From NCBI RefSeq assembly GCF_010015585.1, contig NW_022985070.1:1455704-1519703 (forward strand): a stretch of 64,000 nucleotides of DNA, in the 5' to 3' direction. Made by a program: the position numbers and the translations under genes. The notes under the pieces are model-generated. The model saw nothing but the letters and a program-made list of their open reading frames with translations. It did not search any database and was not told where the DNA came from. The DNA comes from Eremomyces bilateralis CBS 781.70. Lineage: Eukaryota; Ascomycota; Dothideomycetes; Eremomycetales; Eremomycetaceae. Below are positions 23,340 through 35,758 of the stretch, one piece after another. Positions within the stretch are counted from its first letter, which is position 1; each line of letters opens with the position of its first letter.

Positions 23340-26300
23340 CGTTCTCCTGTCATGAGTTCCTAGAAACGGTGACGGTAAGACAATTGGTTTGTCAGTCGAT
23401 CGAGCTACATGAACGGATCAGAATTCGTAACAACGGAAGGCCGCAGATGCGGTTGGCCGAGTCCGACACCGAAAGCGAGATTAAGCGTTGAGGGCGTGCT
23501 GGACGAGGTCCCTCGATCGGGAACTGATGCCAACCGACCTGCTTGCTGCCGTTCCCTGGACAGGGCAGGTCTGTAGACCTGTTTGCTGATGTGCAGATGT
23601 CTCCACAAAGTCCTCGAGGTCACTCAGTCGGTCTTTAGACCGCACTGCGAGCTTCCGCCCCTCTCGAATATGTCCCCTCCGCCAATAGGCATCGACTGGC
23701 TTGCAGGTCTATGAGTGTTTGCAATCGGATGGCCGGATCGTATATTCGGAAAGTGCTCAATGAACCTTATCCGGGATTCAAGAGTTGGTTGGACGGCCGG
23801 ATGATGTACGCAACTAACCCGTAGGGCGAATGGCTAACACAGATAAAATCTGCAACCGGTAATCGGGTCGACGACGAAGGGGGAAGAGCGAGTCCAAAGG
23901 CAGAGATTTAGGGTCGGTTCTCGTTGGCCCCGTGCTGGAATATGCGGTGCGGATAGCAGCAGCGAGGTGCAAGCAAGGAGGACGTTCGTGGACTCGATGA
24001 GCGGCTGAGCGGAACCGAAACCGCGATACAGATAGGGCAGGATTAAGGCGTAAGAAGGAGTTCTATCGCAGTCGGGTCCTGAGTATATCTCCTAGTCCGG
24101 AAGAAGAAAAGGACGATGCTGCAGGACGTGCGATGAATTCTGTCCTCCTGTTGAATCGGGGAAAGAATCCAACTGAACTGCGAGGACTGCGAGGGCTGCG
24201 AGATGGAGGAAGAGTGGAAGATGGCAAAGAACACTCCGTAATACAGGTTGTAATTAGACCCAGTCATGCCAGGGTAACGGTCGATGGTCCGATGGATCGG
24301 CTTGGCCTGGGATGCGTCTAGGACTAACCAGCGGGCTTACCAGCCGCCGTCCAGGCCACTCCAGGACTCGTGCTTGTCAAGGAGGAGGACTAAGAGGTCT
24401 AGGACTCCAGAGTCCAGGGTCTTTCTGAATCTGAGGGCGTTGAGTGAGGAGAAAAGGGTTGGTGCATCCGTTAGGCAAGTTGGGCAACAGGGACAAGGAA
24501 TCCCACTCCACCAGTAAGTCAAGGGCTCACTCGCAAGCTAGTACGGAAATAGGCTCCTTGTAAGTAACAGCAGGGCATGGAGGGGGCGGGAGGGACGCCC
24601 GATTTACGATCTATCGTGGCCTGTCGATGGGACTAAGAACTTTGTTGGGCCAGATCGGAAATAAGCGTGCCGATGGAGGTTAACAACGATGACGAAGAGG
24701 CCGATGATGATGATGATAATGGAAGTAAATATACGATGGGTTGGGCAGGGCAGGAATTCACAACATCCACGATACACAGTAGATGTTTCGGTATACTGTG
24801 AGCATACTTGGGGATGCTCCCAGTGCTTGAGGTGAGTGCAGAACAAGTCGGCTTCGTATCCTCCACTACACATCACCGATACTGTGGAGATGTTTGGATC
24901 TTGGATGGAAAGATGGGTTCAGGGCTCAGGGCCGGATCCAGTAGTAGTAGTCCATCAACCATCATCCTGTCTTCCACGATCCATCATCTATCTTCCACGT
25001 GAATCATCAATGGAACAGATGCGATCTCAGCTGGGCCACCAACTGTCACTTTACCGGACCGACCAAACAGGAACTCCCTAACTGCCGGAACTTAACCTTG
25101 CAAAGATGCCTCAGTGATCACCGTGATGGTCTATCGAGTGCCTATCGCACATTGTATTACGCAGTGACGCTGGATGACCGGCATGCCTGTCTGGCGCATC
25201 TCCTGTCGCTTTCGGTGATTTACAGACTTACCTATGACCTTATCCACTAACTAGGTCAGGCCATCAATCAGGTTGCAGATAATCTGCCTCTGCAGAGGCA
25301 AGATCGGAGACTTTGTCCAGCATTCGGTTCTCAATTCAACCTTGCTCCCTGTCGCTTGAGCGTGAATTGAGCCCTTGATTCTGTCCCCGGCCCTGACCAA
25401 TCTGCCGATGCTGCACGGACGTAGGGGGCAACTGGGATGCTCACTTCCTTTCCAGGATGATCCCGAGTGTGGCCAGAAGAAACAAGATGCGATCGATTTA
25501 GCGCGTGCGTGCCGAGTGTGCAGGGCGCAGGCTGAAGGGCATACGGGGTATCGGACTTATCATTACACAGATGCTCCCAGGCCTCCGTAATTACTAATTA
25601 CCGTGAACCCAGAACACCCCCGTATTCCACACGCGATCCATGGTCCACCAGGTGCCATTCTTGAAACCCTGGAGGAGTGGAGGCGCTTTCTTTCCACTGG
25701 CGCTCTGTTAAATTCTGTTTACAGTTTTCTCCAGTCCACTTGGGCAGAGGCTGGGATCACCCCCTGATACTACCGCAGTTGCTTCGGTAATTCGCAGATT
25801 CGATTCGGTGCATCCCCATTCCCAAATCCCAACGGTGCCCGGTTCACTAATAAATCAGTGCGCATCAATAGAATCTGCAGGTGAAATCTGTTCAACCTTC
25901 AACCGTTCAAGACCACCATGGTCAGGAGCGGTTTCCCACCAATCAGAAACCATCGAAGAAATCAGGATGCGCGGGAGCTCCACAGACGCCTCCAGTATCG
26001 CCGATCACATTTCCGAAGGGTGTTTGGCGGTTGGCCTAGGAGCCTAAGACGGAGCGGAGGGACTTGACCGAGAGACTGGCACCAGGCACATGCAGTGCCG
26101 ACTGGTGATTCATTATTGCCCGCGCTGTTGTGCAAGAATGCGCCGATTGTGAAAGGGTAAGAAAGTTGAAGTCATGCTAGGTTTCAGACCGGTTCTTAAA
26201 TTTGTATGGCATGTTGGCAAGGCGTTTCTAGGTTGTGATACTATGTACCGTACCGGTACCGATGAATGGCCATGTGCAAGGTACCCGGTATGGTAGTACT

Positions 26301-29300
26301 CCATTCCGATAACTTTGTAAGATAATGGTTCCGGTACTCCGTAGGCGGTAACAATTAGCACCGGCATCTGGTATCAGGCTCAGGGCTTACCCGCGCCATT
26401 CCAGATCCAAACGAATAAAAGACAAGTGATTGCGATAGGAGATCGATTTGGCGTTTCATGGATCCATCGAGTTACTCGAGCATCATCCATGGTTTCCCCT
26501 GACTTCGCAATCCAGCACATGAAGTGCTTCATCTGATCATCTCCCAATCTCCCTTGGCCATGTCGTGTCCAGTGGATGTGCGACTGCAATTATTGGCTTT
26601 TGGAGATTGATTGTACCTTGCTCTGTTCCTCTAAGAATAGTAAGCATGTCCAGCGCGGTGCGCACCCGTTCGTCATGCAATTCCTTGGGTCCAGTGCCGC
26701 ACTGCCGCTTGAGATATTCAATGCGACCCATGTCGCATCCATCTCGGTTAAAGGATGGGCTGCAAGATGACAAGATGACAAGACGATCTCCCAACGACGA
26801 TCCTCCATATCCGGTATGAATCCAGATAATTGGTCTCCGAGAGTCCACAGTAGCTCTCCAGGAGTCCAAGGGTCGTGATGTGTGCTTTGCTCCGTGGAGG
26901 TATTGATCGACAATTCATCGTCCCTAAAATTCGCTCCAGAGGGCCAGACCATTCCTCTTGCTGCTGGTGAGGACAGAAAGGAGCATAGCATCGCTTTCAC
27001 TACCCAGGATACCTCCAACGGTATCCTGAATAGGAAGTGTCACCGAGCTTCAACCTCTGCACTCATGAACTTAAGAAAATAGCCCATCCTACGACCTACG
27101 ACCATCAAAAGTCTCCATACCAGAAATGAAGTTGGCCCATATATCTAATCCAACTTTGGCGACCCTTCAGGATACAAGAGATCTACTATGTACCATCTGA
27201 TTGCTTCAACATCTCGTGATAACAAAAGCAAGTACACGATTAGTTGCCCATCACCACTTCGGCAGTGCCGAACCATCGAAGACGGAAAAACACGCCGAAG
27301 CTGAAATTAGGCTCGCGCGTGTTCAGATCACAGATGTGACAAGTGATAAACTTACTGGACTTGGCTGGTGTGTAGCCACAAAGGACAGCCGTTAGACCCA
27401 GCCGCGAGCCGCGCCGCTGGAGGCGGACAACTGTGACTTGTGGGTCCATGCTGAGTCGCGACCAAACTGTGCAAGAAACTCGATAATCATCGCTTGTTTG
27501 AGTGTTGCTTGACGCCGATCCGAAGCGAAGGAATCCAGCTGCAGTTTAATACACCCGGTATCGGTTCCTGATGCCCCCGCGGAATTAATTCGCTGCTTTT
27601 CGGCATGCTTTGACTCGAGGATCGGAGAATGGACGCCGTTCTCCTTGCCCCGCAATATCGAATGGTGTCCCCTTTCCAACCAAGGGGCAAGAAAGACGCG
27701 AGGAGGGGGCTAGGTTTGCCGCAGTCCGCAACGATGGTAAATCTATGTGCCCTAAAAATCTCTGAGCTTCCGATCGAGATGCAAATCTGCAGGCAAAAGT
27801 GTAAATTCTGCAGGGAGGTCCTTGCAAGTTGCATGATGAAATCAGATGCGTCTACGGCGTATTCACCTTGTCCGGTCAGGGTTGACTACCATCCACTGAC
27901 AACAGTGGACGCCCCTCTGCGGACGTCACCGATAGCACCAAGGTTTGCTTGACCAAAGCAAGAAGGGTGAGGACTTGAAGTACTTTGTGAATCTAACCAC
28001 ATGTAAGCTGTAACTAAGACTTAAAAATAATAGTAAAGTAGCGGACTTTGCAGAAGATAAGCTCCATACAAGCCCAGCACCCAGCATGTTGGAGTCTCAA
28101 TGGGAAATCAGTGGAGTACAACTCATACGAGGAGACACGCACCTATCCATGAAATTGCTCGACGCTCACAGCTACCCTTACGCCTGAAGGCTGAAATCCT
28201 GAATGCGCCCAATTGTGATAACCAACCCGGAGATTTGGTCCCTTGGGACAGATCATCATAACATGACTCTGAGGTTCACTTAACTTCTCAGCATGCCGTA
28301 TCGGCTTCGAGTCAGACTTGTGTCACCCAGAACACCCTGGTTGTGTGACCTGTCCGAGTTGAACGAATCACCGCCTTCTCAGAGATTCAGAGTCGAACAC
28401 TGTTCCAATTTCAAGGGGCAAGTTGAACCGTCCAAAAGGGCCCTATCCCTGGATAGTTAAGTGGATATTATGAAGGAATGGAGCACTGAACAGTGGTCTC
28501 ATTCCCGATGCGATCTCAGATTTTGACAAGAAACGGTAGTGGGAAGTGGGAACCACGATGACGGGCCGGAACCTGGTTGATGTAGGCACTTCTCCGGCGG
28601 TCACTATTGTCAAAATTAATATGTTCGCAGCTCAGTGCACGTCAGGTCTCAGAAGGCGACGTTATCCTAGCTCTTTCGCTTGCCGATTTCTTGCTTGAGG
28701 GCGAGGAGACGAGGAGTCGAGGACCCAATCCGGAGGTGGTGTGGGATCTCCCAACTGCAGTATGCGATTGTACACCCCAGCTGCCGCAGTGCGGCGGCTG
28801 AAAGATACATCACTTATTCAATAATGGTGGCGCTTGCATTTGACAAGGCCGGAACCCTCACAGCCTGGCTTGCCAGTTGCCGGTGTGCAGCGAAAATGCG
28901 AAGTTGACTCAAGTCGTACGATGTCGCCGCGTTCGCCCTGGTCGATGTTGTACAAGATGGTGTGGAGCCTGGTTCAATGTGAAATTGGCCTAAATACCCG
29001 TATCTTGGAGCTTCAACTATTCGTCCCTTGTTGAGTGGGTGACTGAATTCATGGTGCACTTGGGAAATCCTTGGGTGACGAAACAGAACTTATCTCTTCA
29101 TTTTTCCCTGTGGAGGTACAAGACGATGATGCTTCCTCAAATTACACCTGCGATGCCTATCGGTGATCATCTACACTAATAGGTGAGGACTAGTGTCCTT
29201 ATGATACAGTACATCTACTCTTACTACTCGGTATCTGTAAGTACTAATTACCTACTCTATGAAACGGGATGTCAAAGTCTATCAAAGTCAATGCCATGCT

Positions 29301-32300
29301 CAACTTCTTCACTGGATGAGCATCTTCCAACACGACCACTTCTCAATGCAAGCACTCAAGAAAGCCCCAAAGCACTATCACGCCATCAGAATCATCTGTC
29401 TAGAATCATGGTCAATTCCCAATTTTGTCTGGAGGATGAGGAGTCTTCCCGATATGCAATCCGTCTCTTATTCGCAGGATGACCTGTCAGCACATGTGGC
29501 CTCAAGATGTGGCCTCAAGCCTTCAATATCTGGGCTTTTGTTTATTCTTCCGCTGCGTGCGGTTCTCCGGCTGAAAGAGCCCTTTCAAGCCATCTACCAC
29601 GTGTTTTCTCTTGTGGCACTCTCTGCATGGTGCACACACTTCTAGTCCACAGTGCTCAGCTGCCTATCAACCTGCTAAATCCATTCAAGCTGTTCCCTTG
29701 ACGGAGCAAGCTATGAAGTCATCGCCTCGGAAGGATGAGCCACCAGAGTACAAGCTAACTATCATTGGCTTCCCGCCTATTTCATGCTGTGCATCCCCCA
29801 AAGCAGTCAGGAATGATTGGGTCAGGTTGAATCATGGTGGTTTCGCCGTGAAGAGATCAAGAGATCAATTGCGGGCTCGCTACGCTCCAGACATCTCCGA
29901 TCAAGCAAAAAGAGGCACTAGCTTATTCGCCTGTTGGGCGATATGATAGTTCAAATCGGTATACTGCAACGTGAGGTAAATCTAAGAGGAAAGTGGTACA
30001 GACGGCCATGGACGATTCCTCTCGGACTTCCGTTTACCTCGCGCGGGCTCAAGTTTCTCTTCCGTAGCGGAATTTTGTGTCCGATATTTTACTCAAGCGA
30101 TCACATATGGTCAAAGAGCTGGGATCTGGGGAAGCACAATCGGATTGCAGTCTCCAAGGCCACCGCGTTTCCCATGGTACGGATCTTTGTGTGACGGTCG
30201 TGCGATGACGGTCCTGATCAGATCGGTTCCGCCGTCAGCCGTCCACCCAGAGGCCACGAACCCGTGATACGGACAGCACATGTGGTTGTACCACATTCCC
30301 GGAGCGCATGCTGCGAATTTCTCTATGTCCTACGCACTGACGGAACGCGGAATGAGATTCGTTCCTCTCGATCGCGGTGCCACCACCTGAAATGGGATAG
30401 GAGGCGCCTGGGACGCCTGTGTTACTCGTTCATGACCGGTTCGAAGTCCAGCTGTTCACGCTGTGGCACGGAATCGGATGCTGTGTTGACGGTACTGATG
30501 CCCATGTGGGTTGCGGACGGATGGATACCGACTGGAGACTATTCATCTTTCCATATATTTTGTTCTTGCCATTGATAAGTCGGACGGAGGATAGATGTGC
30601 GAGCCCAACTGTCTCCAATAGAGCTGGGCAAATGATGGGCTCGTTGAGGCGATTGTTATATCTCTATCGTATGTCTCCCGATCTTTTCCTCCGGTTCCTG
30701 GAAGTTTGTTCTTTGTATGCACTGAACCGCTCTCCCCATATCCGATATACGCATAGAAAGTCCAACTCCAGTACCCTTTCCCGACTGCTACAGATGATCC
30801 ACATCAGATACCGGCTAGTGCCTTTACTCAGCATCACAGGCGTCAACCAAACACTAAATCCTATCCAATTGCCAGACAAGAAAAGTCACGCTTGTAAACT
30901 TTCCTTGACCGTTAATTTCTCCTTGGTGGTATTAGCTGTTCCACATAGATCACCTGCCTTCGAAGTCCAGATCGCCGTGGTGCAGTAGTACGGATGACTG
31001 CCCGGTGACGGGAAAGGTTCACCTTTTAGTAAATTATCACCGATTCGAAGCGGGAAGAACCACCAATGGCGTTTTATGCGCAATCGTACAATTACTTCTT
31101 CTTCTCATAGTTCTTGCTTTCAACCAAGATCTTGTCAGAACACGAAAGGTATAGAACAGTCCCGCTATTGGGAGGAAGGCAACTCGACGGGGTATCTTGC
31201 CTGGGCTCGGCTCCTGATGATTATATACGGTCCGTTGGGCAGCATAAACAGTAAATCGCACTAGATTACCAACATGAAGTCCAGCACGACGTGGAGTTCA
31301 TGGTTTGGGTGGAGGCGACTGGGAATCTTGATCGCTTATTCCCAATTCCCGGACACCATCATCACGACGGACCGAACCTGATCTGATCTAAATTCTTATA
31401 CTCCCTACAAGGTGTTGTATAATAGCTATGGCGTCCAAATGCCCCCCAAACAAAGACTACAGAGTACCCATTGTCCAAGGCAAGAATTGATTATTACTGT
31501 ATCCATAGGGCATTGCGGAGGACTTGACTAGGAATTAGTCTGGCTGTGTAGTCCAACGACCCGGCCGGTCGACCGTCTCCGTGACGCAAGCCGCTGTCGC
31601 AAAACACATCGTCGTCGGGATGGCGTCCAGTGGATTTATTTCGAATTCTCGATACTAGCACCCGACACGGCCCTGGCGCATTGGTCTAGCCTAGCGTCCC
31701 CCGCTTCCCACTCGTCTGATTTTTGCCACTTCTGACAAGTGATGATGTGACGGCGGACGGGTAGAGTCTTCCCTAGTTCCCTTCGAAATTCGACCACACG
31801 TCCCCTTCTCTGAATGCTCTCCAATTACCTAGAAACCTGTTGAAGCAGCCCAGCAGCCTAGTACTACCCAGTACTTCATTAAGTTGGTACAATACTAGCC
31901 TGACGGAGTATTGCTGTGTATTATTCTGTATCCAGTATCCATCCTACGCCCCGCCGCACTCCACGGTAATTAAGACCGGTCCAGGACCCCCAATCGCCCA
32001 TCGCTCCCGAAGCCCCGAGCCATCCTCCTGCAAGAATCAGCAGAATATCAGGAGATCTCTCTTTCGCCCAGCTCCCCAAAGCCCACCCAAATCCCAATCC
32101 ATCTTTTGAAGTCAAACTGTGTTTGCGCGGATCCAATTACGAGACGAGGGCCTGGACCGCATCCTCATCCCAGCCCACGAGAAACTATCGCCAACGGCGA
32201 ATCGGCCCACGCCCCCTCCCTTTGCGGTCTGACATGACCACGTTTGTTCCGAAATCCCATTGCCCACCTCGCCGCCTCGTGTGCGTGCATACCCAGTAGA

Positions 32301-32460
32301 CCAGAGCTCATCTGAGGCTTGGTCCTAATTTGGGCCGTGGGTTGTGTTACACCTGACATCGCTGTCCTTCTGCTGGTATGTCGCCCTCCGCCTTTTCCTT
32401 GACCAGTCTTTGATGGACGATTTCCTCATCGCAGTTACCATTGCGCTCGTGCTCATTCTC
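23340..32460. other. 9.1-kb gene-poor region between nsdD and srbA
   Basis: No coding region can be supported: all frames are short (up to about 190 codons), lack conserved motifs and show no consistent exon chain. I found no tRNA, rRNA or transposon. Small palindromes occur, such as GCCTCTGCAGAGGC near 25288, GTAATTACTAATTAC near 25588 and GTACCGGTAC near 26250. A few triplet runs (GAT, AGT) lie near 24700 and 24945. The region separates two divergently transcribed regulators, so long leaders, distal control elements or non-coding transcripts are plausible but not shown. Confidence 0.55.
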
Positions 32461-32550
32461 ATGGATGCGGCTGATAAGTGGTGGACCGCTACCTCCTCAT
32501 CGGAGCAGAATGCTCTTGGGGAGGATGCTTTTGAAATTGAGAATATCGCT

Positions 32551-32638
32551 GTATGTGGTAGATGCATCACGGTGTTCTGGAGGATGGAGTTATATATATT
32601 TCCGACCACATGTGCTGACCTGCTTGCTCCATTTATAG
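32551..32638 (+). other. Probable intron in the 5' part of srbA
   Basis: A GTATGT donor at 32551 and a TTTATAG acceptor at 32638, with a branch-like GCTGAC, bound an 88-nt intron. Splicing it joins a 30-codon open stretch starting at ATG 32461 (MDAADKWWTATSSS) in phase 0 to codons leading without a stop to the ATG at 32741. It is therefore either an added coding exon or a 5' UTR intron. Confidence 0.6.
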
Positions 32639-32740
32639 GTCGGCCCGTACTGTGTCATTGATACGTTCCACCATCCTCACGTAGCCCCGACAGAATCGAC
32701 AGATCCATATCAAGGCCGCCCGAAGAATACAGGGAAGGGG

Positions 32741-35700
32741 ATGGACGAGCCTGTGGTGACCAGCGCCGATCAATATGGATCGACCCAGGCCCCATGGATC
32801 TCCGAGGATATGACCTCGACGGCTTGGGACAGCTGGATGCAATGGGATGGGTCGGATCCATCAGTGCCTATGAAGACCTTCAACCCTCAAGCTTCGTATA
32901 GCGCTCCGCTGGAGCCGACAACGCAACCTCAATCGTCGCAAGGCTTTTCGGGGGACACGCCGAATATGCTCCCAACTACTACGTCAGGATCGATCACTTA
33001 CTTTGGACAGCCTCTGCGCAGTCCTCACCAGTTTGAATTCCAGGCGTCATCGTCGGCTCCGAACGTCTCCGCTGGAGCGACTATAGGGGCTTCACTTCCA
33101 AGGGATCCAACCTGGCCCTCCGATGAGCGTCTCAACGGCTCCGTATCGCCATCCTTAATTACGAAGTTCCTCGAACCCGAAACTCTATCGGCCCCTCAAT
33201 ATCCTCACGTCTCTCCTCCGTCACGGTCATTATCAACGCCCAGCCTTCAACACAGCCCTCAGGACCGCCCCAGCTCATCCCATTCCGAGGCATCATCGCA
33301 AAACTCGACATCGGAGCCTGTGTCGCAGTCAAAGACCCGGAAGCGGAAAATATCAGGCGACCAGGACTCCTCGGACAATAGAACCGACAAGAACCAGCCG
33401 GTCAAGAAAACCGCCCATAACATGATCGAGAAGCGATACCGAAATAACCTCAATGACAAGATCGCGGCCCTTCGAGATAGTGTACCAAGTCTTCGCGTCA
33501 TGAGCCGAACTAATGACAGCAAAGACGAGGATGAGACGGAAGATTTAGAAGGGTTGACTCCGGCTCACAAGCTGAATAAAGCGACCGTCTTGTCCAAAGC
33601 TACCGAGTATATTCGCCATCTTGAAAAGAGCAATAAGCGCCTTTCCGATGAGATGGCGACCCTTCGAGCACGGCTAGATACGTATGATCGGCTTGCGACG
33701 ACCGCACCGTTGACCTTCAACCCCTCAGTTACGGGCACACCGGGATCCCACCAATTTCCCGAAGATGCTTTCTCGCCAAAGTCGAGCGCGCTGTCGACAC
33801 AAGCTCCCCAGCGGCCTCCTCAGGGCATGATTCCTCTGCCAGAAAGCATGATCAACCTGCATCGAGCCGCGATGAGCCAGGCTCATTATGCCCAACAACA
33901 AGCAGGATATCCGCAATATAGTGCTGCACCCGACCATTCGAATGCTCCGCCGCAACCTGGAATGCCGGCTGGCCGTGGATACTCGTTCGGGAATAAACTG
34001 ATTGTAGGATCGCTTGCTGGTATCATGATCCTCGAAGGATTCTCTGAGAGCGAGTCCGAGAGCGAGGGTACAGAAGCACGAGGATTGATGGCGCTGCCGA
34101 TGCAGCTTCTGAACATGCCCGGTATTCCCGCGTCCTTTGGCGGCCCGTCGGCGGTGTACTTCAAGCTTGCGAAGAGCATGTTGGTCTTCTGTGCCGTCGT
34201 TTACCTCTTGTTGCCGTTGTTCGATTTCAAACCGAAACCCAAACGGAAAACCATCGCCCCCATCCGACTGGCACCCGCTCCATCGTCGGCTTCGCCCGTC
34301 GAGGTCCGACAAATGGCCTGGCTGACGGCCATCCAAACGGTCTGGGTCCCACAGCATAGTTTCTTCCTGGAAGTAGCGGCTTTAGGTCTCAAGACGCTGA
34401 AGCTCAGCACACGCAAGCTGATCGGCTGGCATGGCTATGCTTTACTCACCGGCATCACAAAAGAGCAGGAGCTCGCTCGCGTCAAGGCATGGGAAATCGC
34501 ATTGGACTCTCAACTCACCGGGGGGGACGCGGAGATTAGCATGAGCCGCCTGGTGCTCACGCTCGTGGCGTCGGCGACGTTGCCTAGCACGCCAGAGCGC
34601 CTGATGCTCAAGGCCCTGCACATTCGCGTGCTGCTGTGGGAGGTTGCCAACGCCGGCTACGGTGCGTGGTATATGTTCGAAGAGCTTAGTGCGAAGCTGG
34701 CTCGAGGCTATTGGAAGGCCGCGCTTGCCGACATCTCCGTTTCGAACGGGTTGGGGAAAGATGGTCGCGAGGGTGATGCGGCGTTGCCGGATCACCTTAT
34801 CGCGCTTCTCGAGCAACCCTGCGACGATGTCTTGGTCCAGCCGATTGTCCAGCGGGCATATAACCTCGCGTGGAATAAACCTCGTGATGTCTCGAGTCGG
34901 TGTGTCGACGACCTAATGGACAGCGTGATCGAAGATTTCTCCATCTCATCCCCCCTCGACGCCCTAGCAGCATGGTGGTCAAGCCTCGCGCTCAACAAGG
35001 CCCTCTGCATTTTCCTCGACCCTTCTCCCACCCCGACCTTATCCACCTCCCCCACCTCCTCCACCTCACCAAGCTCCACATCCTCGTCCTCCTCCATCAT
35101 CCACCACCTCGACCTCGCCATCCGCACCGCCCCCCCGGGTTCCACCGCACACATCCGCGCCCTCGTCGCCCGCACCATCCTCGACAACCACGATCCCCGC
35201 GCCTCTATCTCCGCCGCCCTCTCCGCCCTTCCGCCCTCCCCATCCCCCTTCCCCCTTTCAACCCTCGTCATCAACGCTATCTCCCCCCGCCCCGTTGCCC
35301 TCGACGTCCGCGTCGCCCTCACCCTCGCCAAGTGCCTTTGCCTCGCTGAAACCCCCCACTCACCAATCCATCACTCCGCCGCCGCCGACGACGCGCGCGC
35401 GCGCGCCGCTGCGGTGGTCAACTCGCCGCTGGTGGCGCGCCCGGACGAGTTCACGCTGCTGTCGTTCGTGGCGGCGTATACGGTGCTGAACGCGTTCGTA
35501 GAGGACGCGGGGATGTTAGGTCGGTGTAGGGCGGGGCTGGAGCGGTGGGCTGGGGCGCTAAGGGTGTGGGTTGGGGGGCCGAGCGGGGCACGGATCGGGC
35601 TGGGGGAGGGAGGGAGGGAGAGGGTAGTGGAGAGGTGTATTGCGGTGAGTCGGGTGTTGGTGGGGGTGGAGGAGGAGAAGGAGGGAGTGGAGGAGGAGAT

Positions 35701-35758
35701 TGATGCGGGGTATGCGAGTCTGGAGGAGGGGGAGGTGCCGGGCGTGGAGGCGCTGTGA
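32741..35758 (+). CDS. srbA: Sterol regulatory element-binding protein (SREBP)
   Basis: Uninterrupted 1005-codon frame for a membrane-bound bHLH transcription factor. The N-terminal part is Ser/Pro/Gln-rich with an acidic segment (WDSWMQWD). The bHLH-zipper spans about residues 223-305; its basic part NMIEKRYRNNLNDKI has the Tyr that marks SREBPs, where other bHLH proteins have Arg. Helix 2 is KLNKATVLSKATEYIRHLEKSN. Two hydrophobic segments follow, KLIVGSLAGIMILEGF (about 418-434) and SMLVFCAVVYLLLPLF (about 479-495), with a short loop between, giving the hairpin topology needed for cleavage release. The C-terminal part matches the fungal SREBP tail (DUF2014). SrbA controls ergosterol synthesis, hypoxia adaptation and azole response in Aspergillus. 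The chosen ATG is conservative: an upstream spliced exon (32461-32550) could add 64 residues. The last third has very C-rich then G-rich codon use. Confidence 0.93.
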   Translation: MDEPVVTSADQYGSTQAPWISEDMTSTAWDSWMQWDGSDPSVPMKTFNPQASYSAPLEPTTQPQSSQGFSGDTPNMLPTTTSGSITYFGQPLRSPHQFEFQASSSAPNVSAGATIGASLPRDPTWPSDERLNGSVSPSLITKFLEPETLSAPQYPHVSPPSRSLSTPSLQHSPQDRPSSSHSEASSQNSTSEPVSQSKTRKRKISGDQDSSDNRTDKNQPVKKTAHNMIEKRYRNNLNDKIAALRDSVPSLRVMSRTNDSKDEDETEDLEGLTPAHKLNKATVLSKATEYIRHLEKSNKRLSDEMATLRARLDTYDRLATTAPLTFNPSVTGTPGSHQFPEDAFSPKSSALSTQAPQRPPQGMIPLPESMINLHRAAMSQAHYAQQQAGYPQYSAAPDHSNAPPQPGMPAGRGYSFGNKLIVGSLAGIMILEGFSESESESEGTEARGLMALPMQLLNMPGIPASFGGPSAVYFKLAKSMLVFCAVVYLLLPLFDFKPKPKRKTIAPIRLAPAPSSASPVEVRQMAWLTAIQTVWVPQHSFFLEVAALGLKTLKLSTRKLIGWHGYALLTGITKEQELARVKAWEIALDSQLTGGDAEISMSRLVLTLVASATLPSTPERLMLKALHIRVLLWEVANAGYGAWYMFEELSAKLARGYWKAALADISVSNGLGKDGREGDAALPDHLIALLEQPCDDVLVQPIVQRAYNLAWNKPRDVSSRCVDDLMDSVIEDFSISSPLDALAAWWSSLALNKALCIFLDPSPTPTLSTSPTSSTSPSSTSSSSSIIHHLDLAIRTAPPGSTAHIRALVARTILDNHDPRASISAALSALPPSPSPFPLSTLVINAISPRPVALDVRVALTLAKCLCLAETPHSPIHHSAAADDARARAAAVVNSPLVARPDEFTLLSFVAAYTVLNAFVEDAGMLGRCRAGLERWAGALRVWVGGPSGARIGLGEGGRERVVERCIAVSRVLVGVEEEKEGVEEEIDAGYASLEEGEVPGVEAL

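Noticed and set aside
27392-27834. Overlapping minus-strand frames of 80-115 codons in the nsdD-srbA gap
   Set aside because: Three frames open at once without motifs or splice signals; chance frames.
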